A stretch of DNA of 64,000 nt from JAJRAN01 sp963827135 (GTDB lineage Archaea; Thermoplasmatota; Thermoplasmata; Methanomassiliicoccales; UBA472), in NCBI GenBank assembly GCA_963827135.1, contig CAWGZX010000005.1, positions 248,001 to 312,000 of the forward strand, in the 5' to 3' direction. Shown one piece after another: positions 13,318 through 22,121 of the stretch (position 1 is its first letter; each line of letters opens with the position of its first letter). The position numbers and the translations under genes are program-made. Below the pieces are notes generated by a model that was given only the letters and a program-made list of their open reading frames with translations, was not told where the DNA came from and did not search any database.

Positions 13318-16029
13318 GTGCGCGAAGGTTCACATCTCAACTGGGCTACTTGCTTCTTGTCCGCTATTGCCGTTCTCTCATTAATCGTGGCAATGTTTGC
13401 CTCGATGACATCTGCCAACGCCTATGACGACCGAGTTGATGTCAAGGGTTTGGAGGGCCTCAATGATTTGGACAGCAGCATGAATGTGAAAACTATCGCT
13501 CATGCGAACGCCATTGATTTGAGACGGGCCTATGATGGGGCGGTTTCTCAACAGCAAATGTCCGATCCACCAGGAGACTCTTACGAAGTTGGCATGAAGG
13601 CTAGTTTCTTACTCTCCGATTGGGGGAAATGGTATTATAATGAGACAAATCCCAGTGATTACATGACCTTCATCAAGCGCGCCGAATCCAATCATTCCGA
13701 GGTCTGGGTCGCTGAGGATCTCTCTTTCATGTCAGGCGATGAACGTAACGTGCTTTCCATCCAGATAGAGGTCACTGATGCGCACATCGATTATATTGTC
13801 CAGGAGTTCGAGGGGAATATATACCCGACATTGACGGCATTCATCGGCCCATCCCCTCCGAGGGACGGGGAGAATTCTGCCCCAAAATCGATGAATCTTC
13901 CTTACTTCGCATCCAACTCCACTGGTCGTGTTATGATAGTGATCTTCAACATCGTGGATTCGGCGTTCTTTTATCCCTGGGGCCATGGTGGTATCTTCGG
14001 GATGTACAACCCTCCCACGACGGACTATTATGACCGCAATATCGTATTCCTAGATTCTTGGGATTGGAATAACCGAACTGGAACACAGGACGAGTCAATC
14101 CTTGATCACATCTCATTCGGCTATGAGGGGGCCCTCGCCCATGAGTATGAACATTTGCTGGGCGATTATGCGAATCGGGAGCAGGTGGCTTTCCTGAGCG
14201 AGGGGAGCTCGATCCTAGCTCAGGTCCTATGTGGTTACCCCATCGACAGTGAGATGGTCCGAGCGTTCATGGCCACTCCAGACAATTCGTTGATAGAATG
14301 GTCGGACCAGACCGCCTTGAATGAGATGGCGGATTATGGGGCGGCAGGATTATTCATGATCTATCTCTACGATCATTTCGGGCTCTCCATGGTCCATAAC
14401 CTAGTGGTGACAGAGCTTGTGGGCATCGATTCTGTCAATGCCGCCTTCCAGAAAGTCGGATTAAGCGATTGGGACATGGACCTTGCATTCAACTCCTGGA
14501 GGCTGGCCAACCTAATCCGTTCGGACACCCCTGGAAAAGGGCTCTATAACTACCGATCCATCGATATCAATGATCCGAAGTACGGAGACCTCACCATACT
14601 TAATTGGATGCCCTCCAAGGATCCATCGATTAACTCAGCTGGGGACTATTTCGGAAGGACCTACATTCCCGAGTACGAGTATTTCCTTCCAACCTCAAAA
14701 TCAGGAGCCTATGGTACCGAGTACATCCACGTGATAGGAGCTGGTGGTGGCAACTGGGTAGAGGGATTGGACGCCTCCGAATTGAAGTTCGGATTGAGCG
14801 GCCAGAACCAGGTCTACCAGGGCTGGCAGATAGTGGGTCAGCCGATAGGCATCGTGGATCCATTTTTCTCTGAGGATTTCGACCATGATGGGGAGATGCC
14901 TGGTTGGGCTACTGAGAGCTTGGGAATAACTCAACACGCCTGGTATATGGCGAGCTCTAATGGAGCGGACTATTATGCCGTGGCCAACGCCGACGAGATG
15001 GGGCCGGATACGGTGGATATGCGAGAGCGTCTTTACATGACGGAGGGCTTCAGCACGGTCGGAAGGACAGAGCTCGGTCTCAAGCTCAATCTGGATTTCC
15101 AGAAGTTCTATTATTGGGACGTGGCAAAGATCCTCTTCTCAGTAGATGGAGGGTCGACCTGGCAACAGTTGACCAACTATACTGAAGACACCAATGAGAA
15201 AGGGGATTCGCCGTTAAGCACCAATTATGAGGCATATCTCGACTTCTCCAGAGCATGCGGGAAGGAAGATGTGAGGCTAGCGTTCGAATACTTCACCACT
15301 TCATGGGGATGGTGGTTCGCGGTGGATAACATCCAGGTCGGTACGATTGTGAAAGAGAATATGTGGTGGTCCGACTCCCGGGATTATCAAGATTACAGCT
15401 TGTATGCCGACATCGACCTTGGCGGTATGGATTCGGCTGTCCTCACCTTCGATACCAGATGGACGATGGAATACGGCTACGACTTCGGATTTCTGCAGGT
15501 CTCATCCGATGGTGGGACTACGTGGATTTCCGTGGCAAATGAATACACCACCGACCAGCCTCTGGATTGGGCAGATACGAACATAATTCAATATCTGCCT
15601 GGCATCACCGGAATCTCACCATTCGATGGGATGGGCCAAGTCAGCTATGATCTGAGCGCTTGGACCGGTCAAGAAATCCAGGTGAGGATCAGGATGATGA
15701 CGGATTGGGCCCTGAGCTATGAGGGGTGGTACATCGACAACATCAGGCTCAACGGAATATTGATCGACGATGCCTCTGAAAAACGAGGGTTCACATCTGA
15801 CATAGCCCCTGTGGATATCGACTGGCTTGTGACTATCTATCTGCCAGGCTGCATCGGCACCGATGGGACCAGGTATCTGCCGCTGATCATGACCCTGCAT
15901 GGAAGCGAAACTAATGAGTTCCAAAGGCACATGGCCTCCTTCTCCGCCTATCAGGAGATGTACCTGCTAATAAGCTCGACCGCAGGTCCTTGTGACTATG
16001 GTTTCTCCCTTGAGAGCTATGAGGTTTAA
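13318..16029 (+). CDS. Secreted zinc metalloprotease-like protein (immune inhibitor A/M6-like)
   Basis: A 903-residue exported protein starting at GTG. It has a hydrophobic signal segment (ATCFLSAIAVLSLIVAMFAS) with a likely cleavage after ANA. The metal site is H275-E-Y-E-H279 (HExxH), with E295 in FLSEG as probable third ligand, as in gluzincins. C-terminal of this are two modules with SVDGGSTWQQL...FAVDNIQVG and SSDGGTTWISV...GWYIDNIRL. These are beta-sandwich (MAM/IA-type) domains found in immune inhibitor A and related surface proteases. It probably digests extracellular protein. It ends in a 4-nt overlap with the convergent gene at 16026, another HExxH protein. Confidence 0.7.
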   Translation: MREGSHLNWATCFLSAIAVLSLIVAMFASMTSANAYDDRVDVKGLEGLNDLDSSMNVKTIAHANAIDLRRAYDGAVSQQQMSDPPGDSYEVGMKASFLLSDWGKWYYNETNPSDYMTFIKRAESNHSEVWVAEDLSFMSGDERNVLSIQIEVTDAHIDYIVQEFEGNIYPTLTAFIGPSPPRDGENSAPKSMNLPYFASNSTGRVMIVIFNIVDSAFFYPWGHGGIFGMYNPPTTDYYDRNIVFLDSWDWNNRTGTQDESILDHISFGYEGALAHEYEHLLGDYANREQVAFLSEGSSILAQVLCGYPIDSEMVRAFMATPDNSLIEWSDQTALNEMADYGAAGLFMIYLYDHFGLSMVHNLVVTELVGIDSVNAAFQKVGLSDWDMDLAFNSWRLANLIRSDTPGKGLYNYRSIDINDPKYGDLTILNWMPSKDPSINSAGDYFGRTYIPEYEYFLPTSKSGAYGTEYIHVIGAGGGNWVEGLDASELKFGLSGQNQVYQGWQIVGQPIGIVDPFFSEDFDHDGEMPGWATESLGITQHAWYMASSNGADYYAVANADEMGPDTVDMRERLYMTEGFSTVGRTELGLKLNLDFQKFYYWDVAKILFSVDGGSTWQQLTNYTEDTNEKGDSPLSTNYEAYLDFSRACGKEDVRLAFEYFTTSWGWWFAVDNIQVGTIVKENMWWSDSRDYQDYSLYADIDLGGMDSAVLTFDTRWTMEYGYDFGFLQVSSDGGTTWISVANEYTTDQPLDWADTNIIQYLPGITGISPFDGMGQVSYDLSAWTGQEIQVRIRMMTDWALSYEGWYIDNIRLNGILIDDASEKRGFTSDIAPVDIDWLVTIYLPGCIGTDGTRYLPLIMTLHGSETNEFQRHMASFSAYQEMYLLISSTAGPCDYGFSLESYEV

Positions 16030-18197
16030 ATGTCGTAGAGGTTAGTAAGAACCTGCATAGGCGATTCGTGCCAATCGCTGGTAATCTCATGGACCCCGTG
16101 AGGGGTCACCAATGAAACTACCACTCGGAACTCGTTCGAACCAATATCTCTTAGGAAGTCCAATGGAAGTTTGAACCGGATACTTCTCTTGTCCCCGAGC
16201 TGAAGGTTTGATGATAAGATCCTTGGGTGTTTGGGTAGATCTATTCTGGTTGGATTCCCAGCAATGTTCACATCAAAATCAATCTGCACGACAAACAACC
16301 TTGCGTCACCACCACGGTATGGTATTGGTCCCATGAACTGCCTATTGGTCAACCGGATGCCAACAATGAGCTCCTTTTGGGTCGATTCCAACCAAATATC
16401 GTTTACGAACCCATCGGTGAGTTGATACCTCACTAGCGATGGCGGAACCCCTTTGGCTTCGTCAAGGATCAATCTGGGGTCTCTCCAATCGCCTATCGTT
16501 GGTTTATTGATGCCCAAATAAGAGATTTTGAATTCCATTATCTTCTTCTCATCAATCACCTCAAGCATTCTTCGTATTGGTTCCAGGTCCATATCGTAGT
16601 TGATGATATTGGTCATAAAGAGCTCAGAACAGTCCTCGATTGAATCAGCTCCTCCAAGTAGATCTATCGCATCGAAGAGCGACAATAAGAAAGCATTCGT
16701 AGTCGATTGTTTCGGAGTGCCATTACATGCGGCATCATAAGAAATGGTCAGGAAGCTCGCTAGTATCAGACCTCCTTCGTACCACCACGCCCTGATATTG
16801 GCATTATAAATTGCCCATGCCTCCTGTTCAGAGTTGGGTGGAGGGGGCGCTGGCTTCATCGAAGACCAATCGGTATAAACCTCAGTTCTCACCCTTAGAT
16901 CCTTAGGAAAAGGGAGGCAATCTGAGTACATCCAATCTGCCCAGACAGAATAATTGAAAGGATACGCTGGCGCGAAGAAGATGCACGGAACAAATGTCGC
17001 AACTCCCTCCTCCAACGCATGGAACTCGTCCTCAAGTTGAGCATTATCAATTTTAAGGTCATCAAATATTGCATGTATGTATTCATGAATTATTACGTCG
17101 CCATCCTCGGCAGCATCTTCCCAGCATTGAAAATTTGTCCTATAGAAATGAATTCTCTTTGTCATTGTATCATAACAGGCCATGTAATAGTCTTTGCTCC
17201 TGCTTTCGATCAGGGCAACTATCGGATGGTTGAGAAGGTATGAAAAGCCAAGCTCAGACTGAAAATATCTTTGGAATGAATCGATGTGGTAATAGACCAT
17301 CAGGCACTCGTAATCAATTCCGCCCCTACTATCGAAAATTGGGAAGTCCAGAATTGTGCTGGAGGGATACGAGGCAGGAACAGGCGGCGTACCAGCTTTT
17401 AGGACTTCAATTATGGGACCTTTCAGAACAATATTCTGACCGCTAATCTGGATGTCCTTGAGTGTTACTGAGCTTTTAAGCAAATCGAAATCGGCTGGAT
17501 TTGAGAAATCAGGTGGCGGAACACAATGCATACCTGCATACACATTCTCGCACCCTCCGATAGGCCTGAGATCTGTTCTTCCTGAAACCACCACTGGATT
17601 CGGTGAAATTAATGCAGCTCTCGCGTCTAAAAATCGCAACAGGTCAATCTTCCGAAGGATGTGTCCACCCTTTGCCTCAATGATTAACATCCAGCTACTC
17701 AAAGGATTCGCGGAGTGAGCTCGAATTGAATAGACCATCACATCGAGGTCCCCGATTTGTACGAATATCTTCCGATTATCGTGCACTTTCCATTCGCCGG
17801 GCGTCGAGGCCAGAGTATTAAGGGCGATCTCTTCGGCTTTTTCAGGAGTGACTTGACCTTCACCAGGTGGATATTTCTTCAAATTGGGTTTTCTAATATT
17901 GATGCGAAGATGAGAAAGACAGCCTTCCCTCAATTCGGCCACAATCTCGCAATTCGCCATTGGTATCCCATTGTGGGTCTGCCTAAGCCTTACGACAAGA
18001 CTGCTGGATTTCTTCTTGTAATCCAGCTTTAGATTGCGCTTTTCTAAGAATTCAATGCCAAGCTCTTTTCGATGTGCAATAATCCTATCTCGTATTACCC
18101 TTGGATCATCTGGTAAATCCTTGGAAAGTAGTTTTAGCTCACGTTCAAAGAACTCCGATTTCGTGTCAATCGTTTGCTTCAAGCGTGAGCCTGTCAT
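16026..18197 (-). CDS. Gluzincin metallopeptidase-like protein with N-terminal propeptide-like domain
   Basis: A 723-residue protein. Residues 1-190 look like a fungalysin/thermolysin propeptide (FTP/PepSY-like) region. The catalytic motif is H371-E-Y-I-H375, with E396/E397 in FHALEEGVATF as glutamate ligand candidates, recalling the M36/M4 pattern. The last 150 residues may be a beta-sandwich. Unusually, no signal peptide is visible (MTGSRLKQTIDTKSEFFERE), so either the start is upstream or it stays in the cytosol. Base composition is clearly AT-richer than the surrounding genes and rare-looking codons are common, which suggests recent acquisition. The zinc-ribbon gene 20 nt upstream is probably in the same transcript. 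Confidence 0.6.
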   Translation of the reverse strand: MTGSRLKQTIDTKSEFFERELKLLSKDLPDDPRVIRDRIIAHRKELGIEFLEKRNLKLDYKKKSSSLVVRLRQTHNGIPMANCEIVAELREGCLSHLRINIRKPNLKKYPPGEGQVTPEKAEEIALNTLASTPGEWKVHDNRKIFVQIGDLDVMVYSIRAHSANPLSSWMLIIEAKGGHILRKIDLLRFLDARAALISPNPVVVSGRTDLRPIGGCENVYAGMHCVPPPDFSNPADFDLLKSSVTLKDIQISGQNIVLKGPIIEVLKAGTPPVPASYPSSTILDFPIFDSRGGIDYECLMVYYHIDSFQRYFQSELGFSYLLNHPIVALIESRSKDYYMACYDTMTKRIHFYRTNFQCWEDAAEDGDVIIHEYIHAIFDDLKIDNAQLEDEFHALEEGVATFVPCIFFAPAYPFNYSVWADWMYSDCLPFPKDLRVRTEVYTDWSSMKPAPPPPNSEQEAWAIYNANIRAWWYEGGLILASFLTISYDAACNGTPKQSTTNAFLLSLFDAIDLLGGADSIEDCSELFMTNIINYDMDLEPIRRMLEVIDEKKIMEFKISYLGINKPTIGDWRDPRLILDEAKGVPPSLVRYQLTDGFVNDIWLESTQKELIVGIRLTNRQFMGPIPYRGGDARLFVVQIDFDVNIAGNPTRIDLPKHPRILSSNLQLGDKRSIRFKLPLDFLRDIGSNEFRVVVSLVTPHGVHEITSDWHESPMQVLTNLYDI

Positions 18198-18217
18198 GCT
18201 TCCTGGTATGAGTTATC

Positions 18218-18607
18218 TTATGGACAGGATGCACTTTTCACCCTGGGTGCTCCACATTTCGGGCATTTCGTTGGCAACTTGGTCAACTTATTATAAGCAA
18301 CGAACGTTTGGCAGCCTTCACACCACCAGGAACAGCAGGTGGGACAGGGATTAATGAAAGGAATCCTCCCACACTTCAAACATCTAGTCGGGGGACCATC
18401 TGGTAGTGTGTCATCCGGGCATTCGGTAACAATGACTAACTGGACCCACGCTCCGCCGGTGTAGAAGAATAGCCTTGCGGGGATGCCCTCCTTCCTCAAT
18501 ATCTCCACCGCTTCAAGTAGAGCTTTATTTTGAGTCTTTGTCAGGTCCCCTTTCTTACTTGTCAAAATATCTTTTTTTGGCAATTGTTCACTCCCCCTCG
18601 AAGACAT
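18218..18607 (-). CDS. Small protein with two C-terminal zinc ribbons
   Basis: A 129-residue unrecognised protein. The N-terminal half is basic and helical (TKTQNKALLEAVEILRKEG), followed by a beta segment ARLFFYTGGAWVQLVIVTEC. Four CxxC knuckles follow: CLKC, CPTC, CEGC and CPKC, spaced as two rubredoxin-like zinc ribbons. The composition is AT-rich like the next gene downstream, 20 nt away. The knuckle spacing does not give the alternating C3HC4 pattern of a RING finger, so it is not a convincing E3 for the ubiquitin-like system. Confidence 0.6.
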   Translation of the reverse strand: MSSRGSEQLPKKDILTSKKGDLTKTQNKALLEAVEILRKEGIPARLFFYTGGAWVQLVIVTECPDDTLPDGPPTRCLKCGRIPFINPCPTCCSWWCEGCQTFVAYNKLTKLPTKCPKCGAPRVKSASCP

Positions 18608-18783
18608 AACTCATATGTCTTGCGAAGTAACAATCGATTTGTCGAGATTATGTACTTTTTGTTCTTGGCCGGTCTTAGGGAATGAAATCGAATGCAGTTA
18701 TTCCTTGATGACTGAGCAGCACTTATTGAAAAACTTGCTTCCTCCCTCAAGCTTGAATTATGCTACGGAATCCGAAGCTCACC

Positions 18784-18790
18784 TTTATTA
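18784..18790 (+). promoter_or_regulatory. TATA-like box before ferredoxin-domain gene
   Basis: TTTATTA lies about 32-38 nt upstream of the ATG at 18822. It supports that start rather than the longer frame opening at 18615. Confidence 0.4.
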
Positions 18791-18821
18791 TCGGTTTGAT
18801 GAGTCCTTTTTTGGGAAAGCT

Positions 18822-19532
18822 ATGGGAAAGCGCAAGATAATCAAGATTGATGAAGAAAGATGCACTGGCTGCGGCCAATGCGCCATCGCATGCGCCGAAG
18901 GCGCAATAGAGATCGTTAAAGGCAAGGCCAGGGTTATCAACGAAGTCTTTTGCGACGGCCTTGGCGCTTGCATCGGTGAGTGCCCGGAGGACGCGCTGAC
19001 CATCGAGGAGCGCGAGGCTCCCGAGTTCGATGAGCACAAGGTCAAGGAGCACCTTGCTAGGAAAGTGGACAAGGAGCCCCGTTTGATGGCCTGCCCTGGC
19101 TCCGGTCCAAAAAGGATCCTCGCACCCAAGCCTGCCAAACAGGGGGATAAACCCACCGCCCAGTTGTCCAACTGGCCCGTCCAGCTGCGGTTGGCTCACC
19201 CACATGCCCCTTACTTCAAGCATGCCAAGCTGCTGATTGCCGCCGATTGCTCCGCCTTTGCCTACGCCGCGATGCATTCAGACTTCATTAGCGGGCGAGT
19301 GACAGTGATTGCCTGCCCTAAGCTGGACGACAATGAGGAGCAGATCGCCAAGCTTGCTGAGATCTTCTCCCTCAACGACATCCAGGATGTGAAGGTGGTG
19401 CGGATGGAGGTCCCCTGCTGCGGCGGCTTGAACCTGCTGGTCAAGAAGGCGCTGGAGCGGGCGGAGAAGCAGGTGTCGGTGGACGAGGTAGTTATAGCCA
19501 CGGACGGCTCCATCCTCAAGGGATCGGTCTAG
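18822..19532 (+). CDS. Ferredoxin-domain iron-sulfur protein
   Basis: A 236-residue protein starting MGKRKIIKIDEERCTGCGQC. Two [4Fe-4S] motifs are present in the first 70 residues: CTGCGQCAIACAEG, and CDGLGACIGECPED, whose first Cys spacing is loosened. The C-terminal half includes LLIAADCSAFAYAAMHSDF and VVRMEVPCCGGLNLLVKKAL, matching a family of archaeal and bacterial 4Fe-4S proteins that may carry extra clusters. It likely transfers electrons for a redox enzyme, but no partner is adjacent. The frame is open back to 18615 without homology, so the internal ATG is chosen. Confidence 0.8.
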   Translation: MGKRKIIKIDEERCTGCGQCAIACAEGAIEIVKGKARVINEVFCDGLGACIGECPEDALTIEEREAPEFDEHKVKEHLARKVDKEPRLMACPGSGPKRILAPKPAKQGDKPTAQLSNWPVQLRLAHPHAPYFKHAKLLIAADCSAFAYAAMHSDFISGRVTVIACPKLDDNEEQIAKLAEIFSLNDIQDVKVVRMEVPCCGGLNLLVKKALERAEKQVSVDEVVIATDGSILKGSV

Positions 19533-20156
19533 TCAGACCTTCCTGCCTTCCTGGAAGACCGCCACATGCCCGATTAGAGAGATGCTGCAGCACGTGATCA
19601 CCACCGCCCCTCCCTCAGGAATGGCGAAGATGCTGCGCGAGGTCGAGAGGCCCTCCAGCTGCGCGTCCATGCAAGCTTCATAATGCACAGCCAGACCGAT
19701 GTTCACAAGGCCCAGGCCGGAGAAGACGGTGGAGGCGTCTCCCTCCCCGGACAATAGCACGTACTCAGAGCAGAGCGATAACGCACCAGCGCCGTTGCCC
19801 ATGATCACCTCATCGTAGCTCGTTAAAAGATTGGCCACGCCGGTGCTGCGCATCCTCTGCACCAGGACCTTAGGGTCTCCCCCAGGTAGATAGATGAGGT
19901 CGGACTGCTCCACCAGCTTAACCATTTCAGAATAGGGAAGCGAGGGCTCGATGAACCTGACCCCTCTCGCCCCTAGGTCCTTGAAGTAGTCCACCAGCGC
20001 TCGGCGTTGGACGTCCTCCCTCATCTTCCCCTTAGACGTCCAAGGGAGCACCACGACCTGCGGAGACCCGCCCGCGTCGGCGAAGGCCTGGCTGTCGATT
20101 TCCTTGGAGTTCCTGATGCTGTTGTCCTCTCCGCCGAGCAGATAAAGCCTCAACAT
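19533..20156 (-). CDS. Peptidase S51/cyanophycinase-fold protein lacking the nucleophile Ser
   Basis: A 207-residue protein with the dipeptidase E/cyanophycinase (S51) layout: VVVLPWTSKGK at the first strand, then DLIYLPGGDPKVLVQRMR, and the nucleophile elbow MGNGAGALSLC. Active members carry Ser in this elbow (G-x-S-A-G), but here it is Gly. The protein is therefore either inactive, a glutamine-amidotransferase-like binding protein, or uses a different residue. The end SLIGHVAVFQEGRKV fits the fold. It is convergent with the ferredoxin gene with no spacing (stops at 19532/19533). Confidence 0.7.
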   Translation of the reverse strand: MLRLYLLGGEDNSIRNSKEIDSQAFADAGGSPQVVVLPWTSKGKMREDVQRRALVDYFKDLGARGVRFIEPSLPYSEMVKLVEQSDLIYLPGGDPKVLVQRMRSTGVANLLTSYDEVIMGNGAGALSLCSEYVLLSGEGDASTVFSGLGLVNIGLAVHYEACMDAQLEGLSTSRSIFAIPEGGAVVITCCSISLIGHVAVFQEGRKV

Positions 20157-20207
20157 CTCCCCCGGAATGGGACGTCAAGGATGAAAATGATTCCCAATTC
20201 AGAAGGC

Positions 20208-20624
20208 CTATTCCTCATTCTCGGACTTCTCTTCCTTGGACCTCTTCTCCACCCATTGGAAATAGTTGGACCGATGCTCCTTCCTCCACTTATAGTCGTC
20301 CTCATCCTCGTCGGAGGTGAAGATGATGCTATACCTCTGCGCTGCGCCCTCGTACTCCACCACGGGGAACTTCAGGCTCTTGTCAATGCGGTTCACGTAG
20401 CTGCGCATGAAGATCAGGTCCTCGTGCCCATACTTCGGCGGCAGCGTGACGATGAAGGTGTTGACCTCCCGAATGGCATCGAACACGTATCGCACATCGG
20501 CATCATGGAGCGTCCTGATGAAGCGGTCCTTGTCCTTCCGCCTGCGGGAAAGCTGGACCATCCTCTCGACCCAGACATCCCCCATCTTGAGTATGACCGT
20601 TTCCTCGCCAAGCACTTTCCACAT
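20208..20624 (-). CDS. Conserved-looking hypothetical protein with Glu-rich tail
   Basis: A 138-residue protein I do not recognise. It is a soluble alpha/beta sequence: MWKVLGEETVILKMGDVWVE, a basic RRRKDKDRF stretch, VNTFIVTLPPKYGHEDLIFM, and an acidic C-terminus ending KRSKEEKSENEE. No metal site or membrane segment is seen. It sits between the S51-fold and oxidoreductase genes on the same strand with short gaps, so it may belong to one transcript. Confidence 0.6.
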   Translation of the reverse strand: MWKVLGEETVILKMGDVWVERMVQLSRRRKDKDRFIRTLHDADVRYVFDAIREVNTFIVTLPPKYGHEDLIFMRSYVNRIDKSLKFPVVEYEGAAQRYSIIFTSDEDEDDYKWRKEHRSNYFQWVEKRSKEEKSENEE

Positions 20625-20669
20625 GAGGGGTGAATCGAGGGGCGGTTAGAAAAGCTTTCCACAGCTGCC

Positions 20670-22088
20670 TCAGGACGAGCTAGTGGAGCCAATCCGCATT
20701 AAAAATAGGTCCACCAGCTTCCCGAAGTCCACCGACTCCTTGAGGAGCAGCTCGCGGACCAGGCGCGGGTCGATGCGAGTGCAGGGGATGTTAGTTAGCT
20801 CCTTTCGTTCTCCCAAGGGGCCGACCATGATGGCGCCGATCACCTTGCCGCCCTTGAGCGTCGACTTGCGATAGGACCCATCATCTGTGCTGGTTTCCAC
20901 CCTTTCCTCGAGATCGCTCGGGTATATCGGTTCCCTCGTACCCCCGATGGAGACCAATGGCATACCCAAGAACTCCACCGCGGTTATCTGGACTCCTCCT
21001 GGATATGCCTGGTCGCCTCCCGCCACATTGATCCCTGCTACCTTGCCCTGCTCCGAGGCTATCGGCCATAAGGTGAAGGTGGTGCTCTTGCCAGTGATGA
21101 AATCCTTGGCCTCGGCCACGTCACCGGCAGCGTAGACGCCTGGCGCGCTGCTTCGCATCCTATCGTCGACGACCACCCCTCGCCTCACGGAGATGCCGGC
21201 GCTCTCCGCCAGATCGGAGTTCATGCGCACCCCTTTGGCCGAAACGAGCATGTCGCATTCCAAGGTCCTCCCATCCGAGAGCCTCACGCCCCTGACCCGG
21301 TCGAGCCCTAGTACCTCGACCACGTCCAAGTCCAGCTGAACGTCGATTCCTTGGAGGCGCAGGTGCTCAGTCACCATTTCCGCCGCCCTCCGGTCCAGGT
21401 TCTGGGATAGGACCTGGTGCGATGCGACCACCAAGTGGACTTCCAGTCCTCTATCGTGCAAGGCGACGGCCGCCCCGATGCCCACCAGACCCCCGCCCAT
21501 GATGAAAGCCTTTCGGGCATCCTTAGCCTCCATGGAAATGGCCTGGGCGTCCTTGACCGTCCTCAGAACATACACACCCGGCAACCTCATACCCTTTAGG
21601 TCCGGCAGCACCGCGGAGGAGCCGGTAGCCAATAGCAGCTTCCCAAATCTCAATTGTGTGCCGTCCTCCAGTATGACCTTCTTATCTGTCGCGCTCAGGC
21701 TGACCGCCCTCCGCCCCAGTAGGAGCTGCGCGTTGTTGCGTTCGTAGAAGCTAGAAGGTCGATAGGTCAGGCTCTTCTCGGAATTGCGGCCAGAGATGTA
21801 ACCGGTCAGGAAGCAGCGCGAGTAGGGCAGGACCGTCTCGTCGCCAACGACGACAATCGTGCCCTTCGGGTCGAGCCTTCTGATCCCCTCCACGCCCCCG
21901 ACGCCCGCGGCCCCGTTGCCGATGATGACGTAATCGAACTCTAGCAGGCCGTCCCCTCCGACATCGACTGGACCACCCAGTCCGAGGCTAATTAGACTTT
22001 CGATTGATGCGAGATCCTCCGAGCTGGAGCCCACGAAGACCGAGCCGCCCGACCTATCCAACGATGCTTGAAGCTTCGCCCGTGACAA
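20670..22088 (-). CDS. FAD/NAD(P)-dependent pyridine nucleotide-disulfide oxidoreductase (NADH oxidase/CoA-disulfide reductase type)
   Basis: A 472-residue flavoprotein. The FAD site is VIIGNGAAGVGGVEGIRRLD at about residue 54. A second Rossmann NAD site is AFIMGGGLVGIGAAVALHDRG, and the flavin-binding motif is VYAAGDVAEAKD. YSRCFLTGYISG places a Cys-containing segment where NADH oxidases and CoA-disulfide reductases have their redox residue. A 50-residue N-terminal extension precedes the FAD motif. The TTG start at 22088 leaves only 33 nt to the divergent bioY start, has no clear ribosome binding site, and is uncertain. It may reduce O2, a disulfide or another acceptor. Confidence 0.75.
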   Translation of the reverse strand: MSRAKLQASLDRSGGSVFVGSSSEDLASIESLISLGLGGPVDVGGDGLLEFDYVIIGNGAAGVGGVEGIRRLDPKGTIVVVGDETVLPYSRCFLTGYISGRNSEKSLTYRPSSFYERNNAQLLLGRRAVSLSATDKKVILEDGTQLRFGKLLLATGSSAVLPDLKGMRLPGVYVLRTVKDAQAISMEAKDARKAFIMGGGLVGIGAAVALHDRGLEVHLVVASHQVLSQNLDRRAAEMVTEHLRLQGIDVQLDLDVVEVLGLDRVRGVRLSDGRTLECDMLVSAKGVRMNSDLAESAGISVRRGVVVDDRMRSSAPGVYAAGDVAEAKDFITGKSTTFTLWPIASEQGKVAGINVAGGDQAYPGGVQITAVEFLGMPLVSIGGTREPIYPSDLEERVETSTDDGSYRKSTLKGGKVIGAIMVGPLGERKELTNIPCTRIDPRLVRELLLKESVDFGKLVDLFLMRIGSTSSS

Positions 22089-22090
22089 CG

Positions 22091-22098
22091 TTTATCAA
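22091..22098 (+). promoter_or_regulatory. TATA box of bioY
   Basis: TTTATCAA is centred about 27 nt before the ATG at 22122, giving a leaderless bioY message. It sits in the very short divergent gap to the oxidoreductase. Confidence 0.45.
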
Positions 22099-22121
22099 TC
22101 CTAGGCGCCTTATCCGCACCG

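Noticed and set aside
18218..18607. Four CxxC knuckles considered as a RING-type E3 for the ubiquitin-like system
   Set aside because: Spacing fits two separate zinc ribbons rather than the crossed C3HC4/C3H2C3 RING pattern, and the gene is 12 kb away in a different composition region.
9848..18821. tRNA-Pro as integration site with att repeats
   Set aside because: No second copy of the tRNA 3' end was found by eye at the right side of the accessory region, and there is no integrase gene.
20007..20633. Plus-strand 208-codon frame over the S51 and hypothetical genes
   Set aside because: Pro/His/Leu-rich shadow translation with no recognisable motif; the minus-strand genes explain the region.
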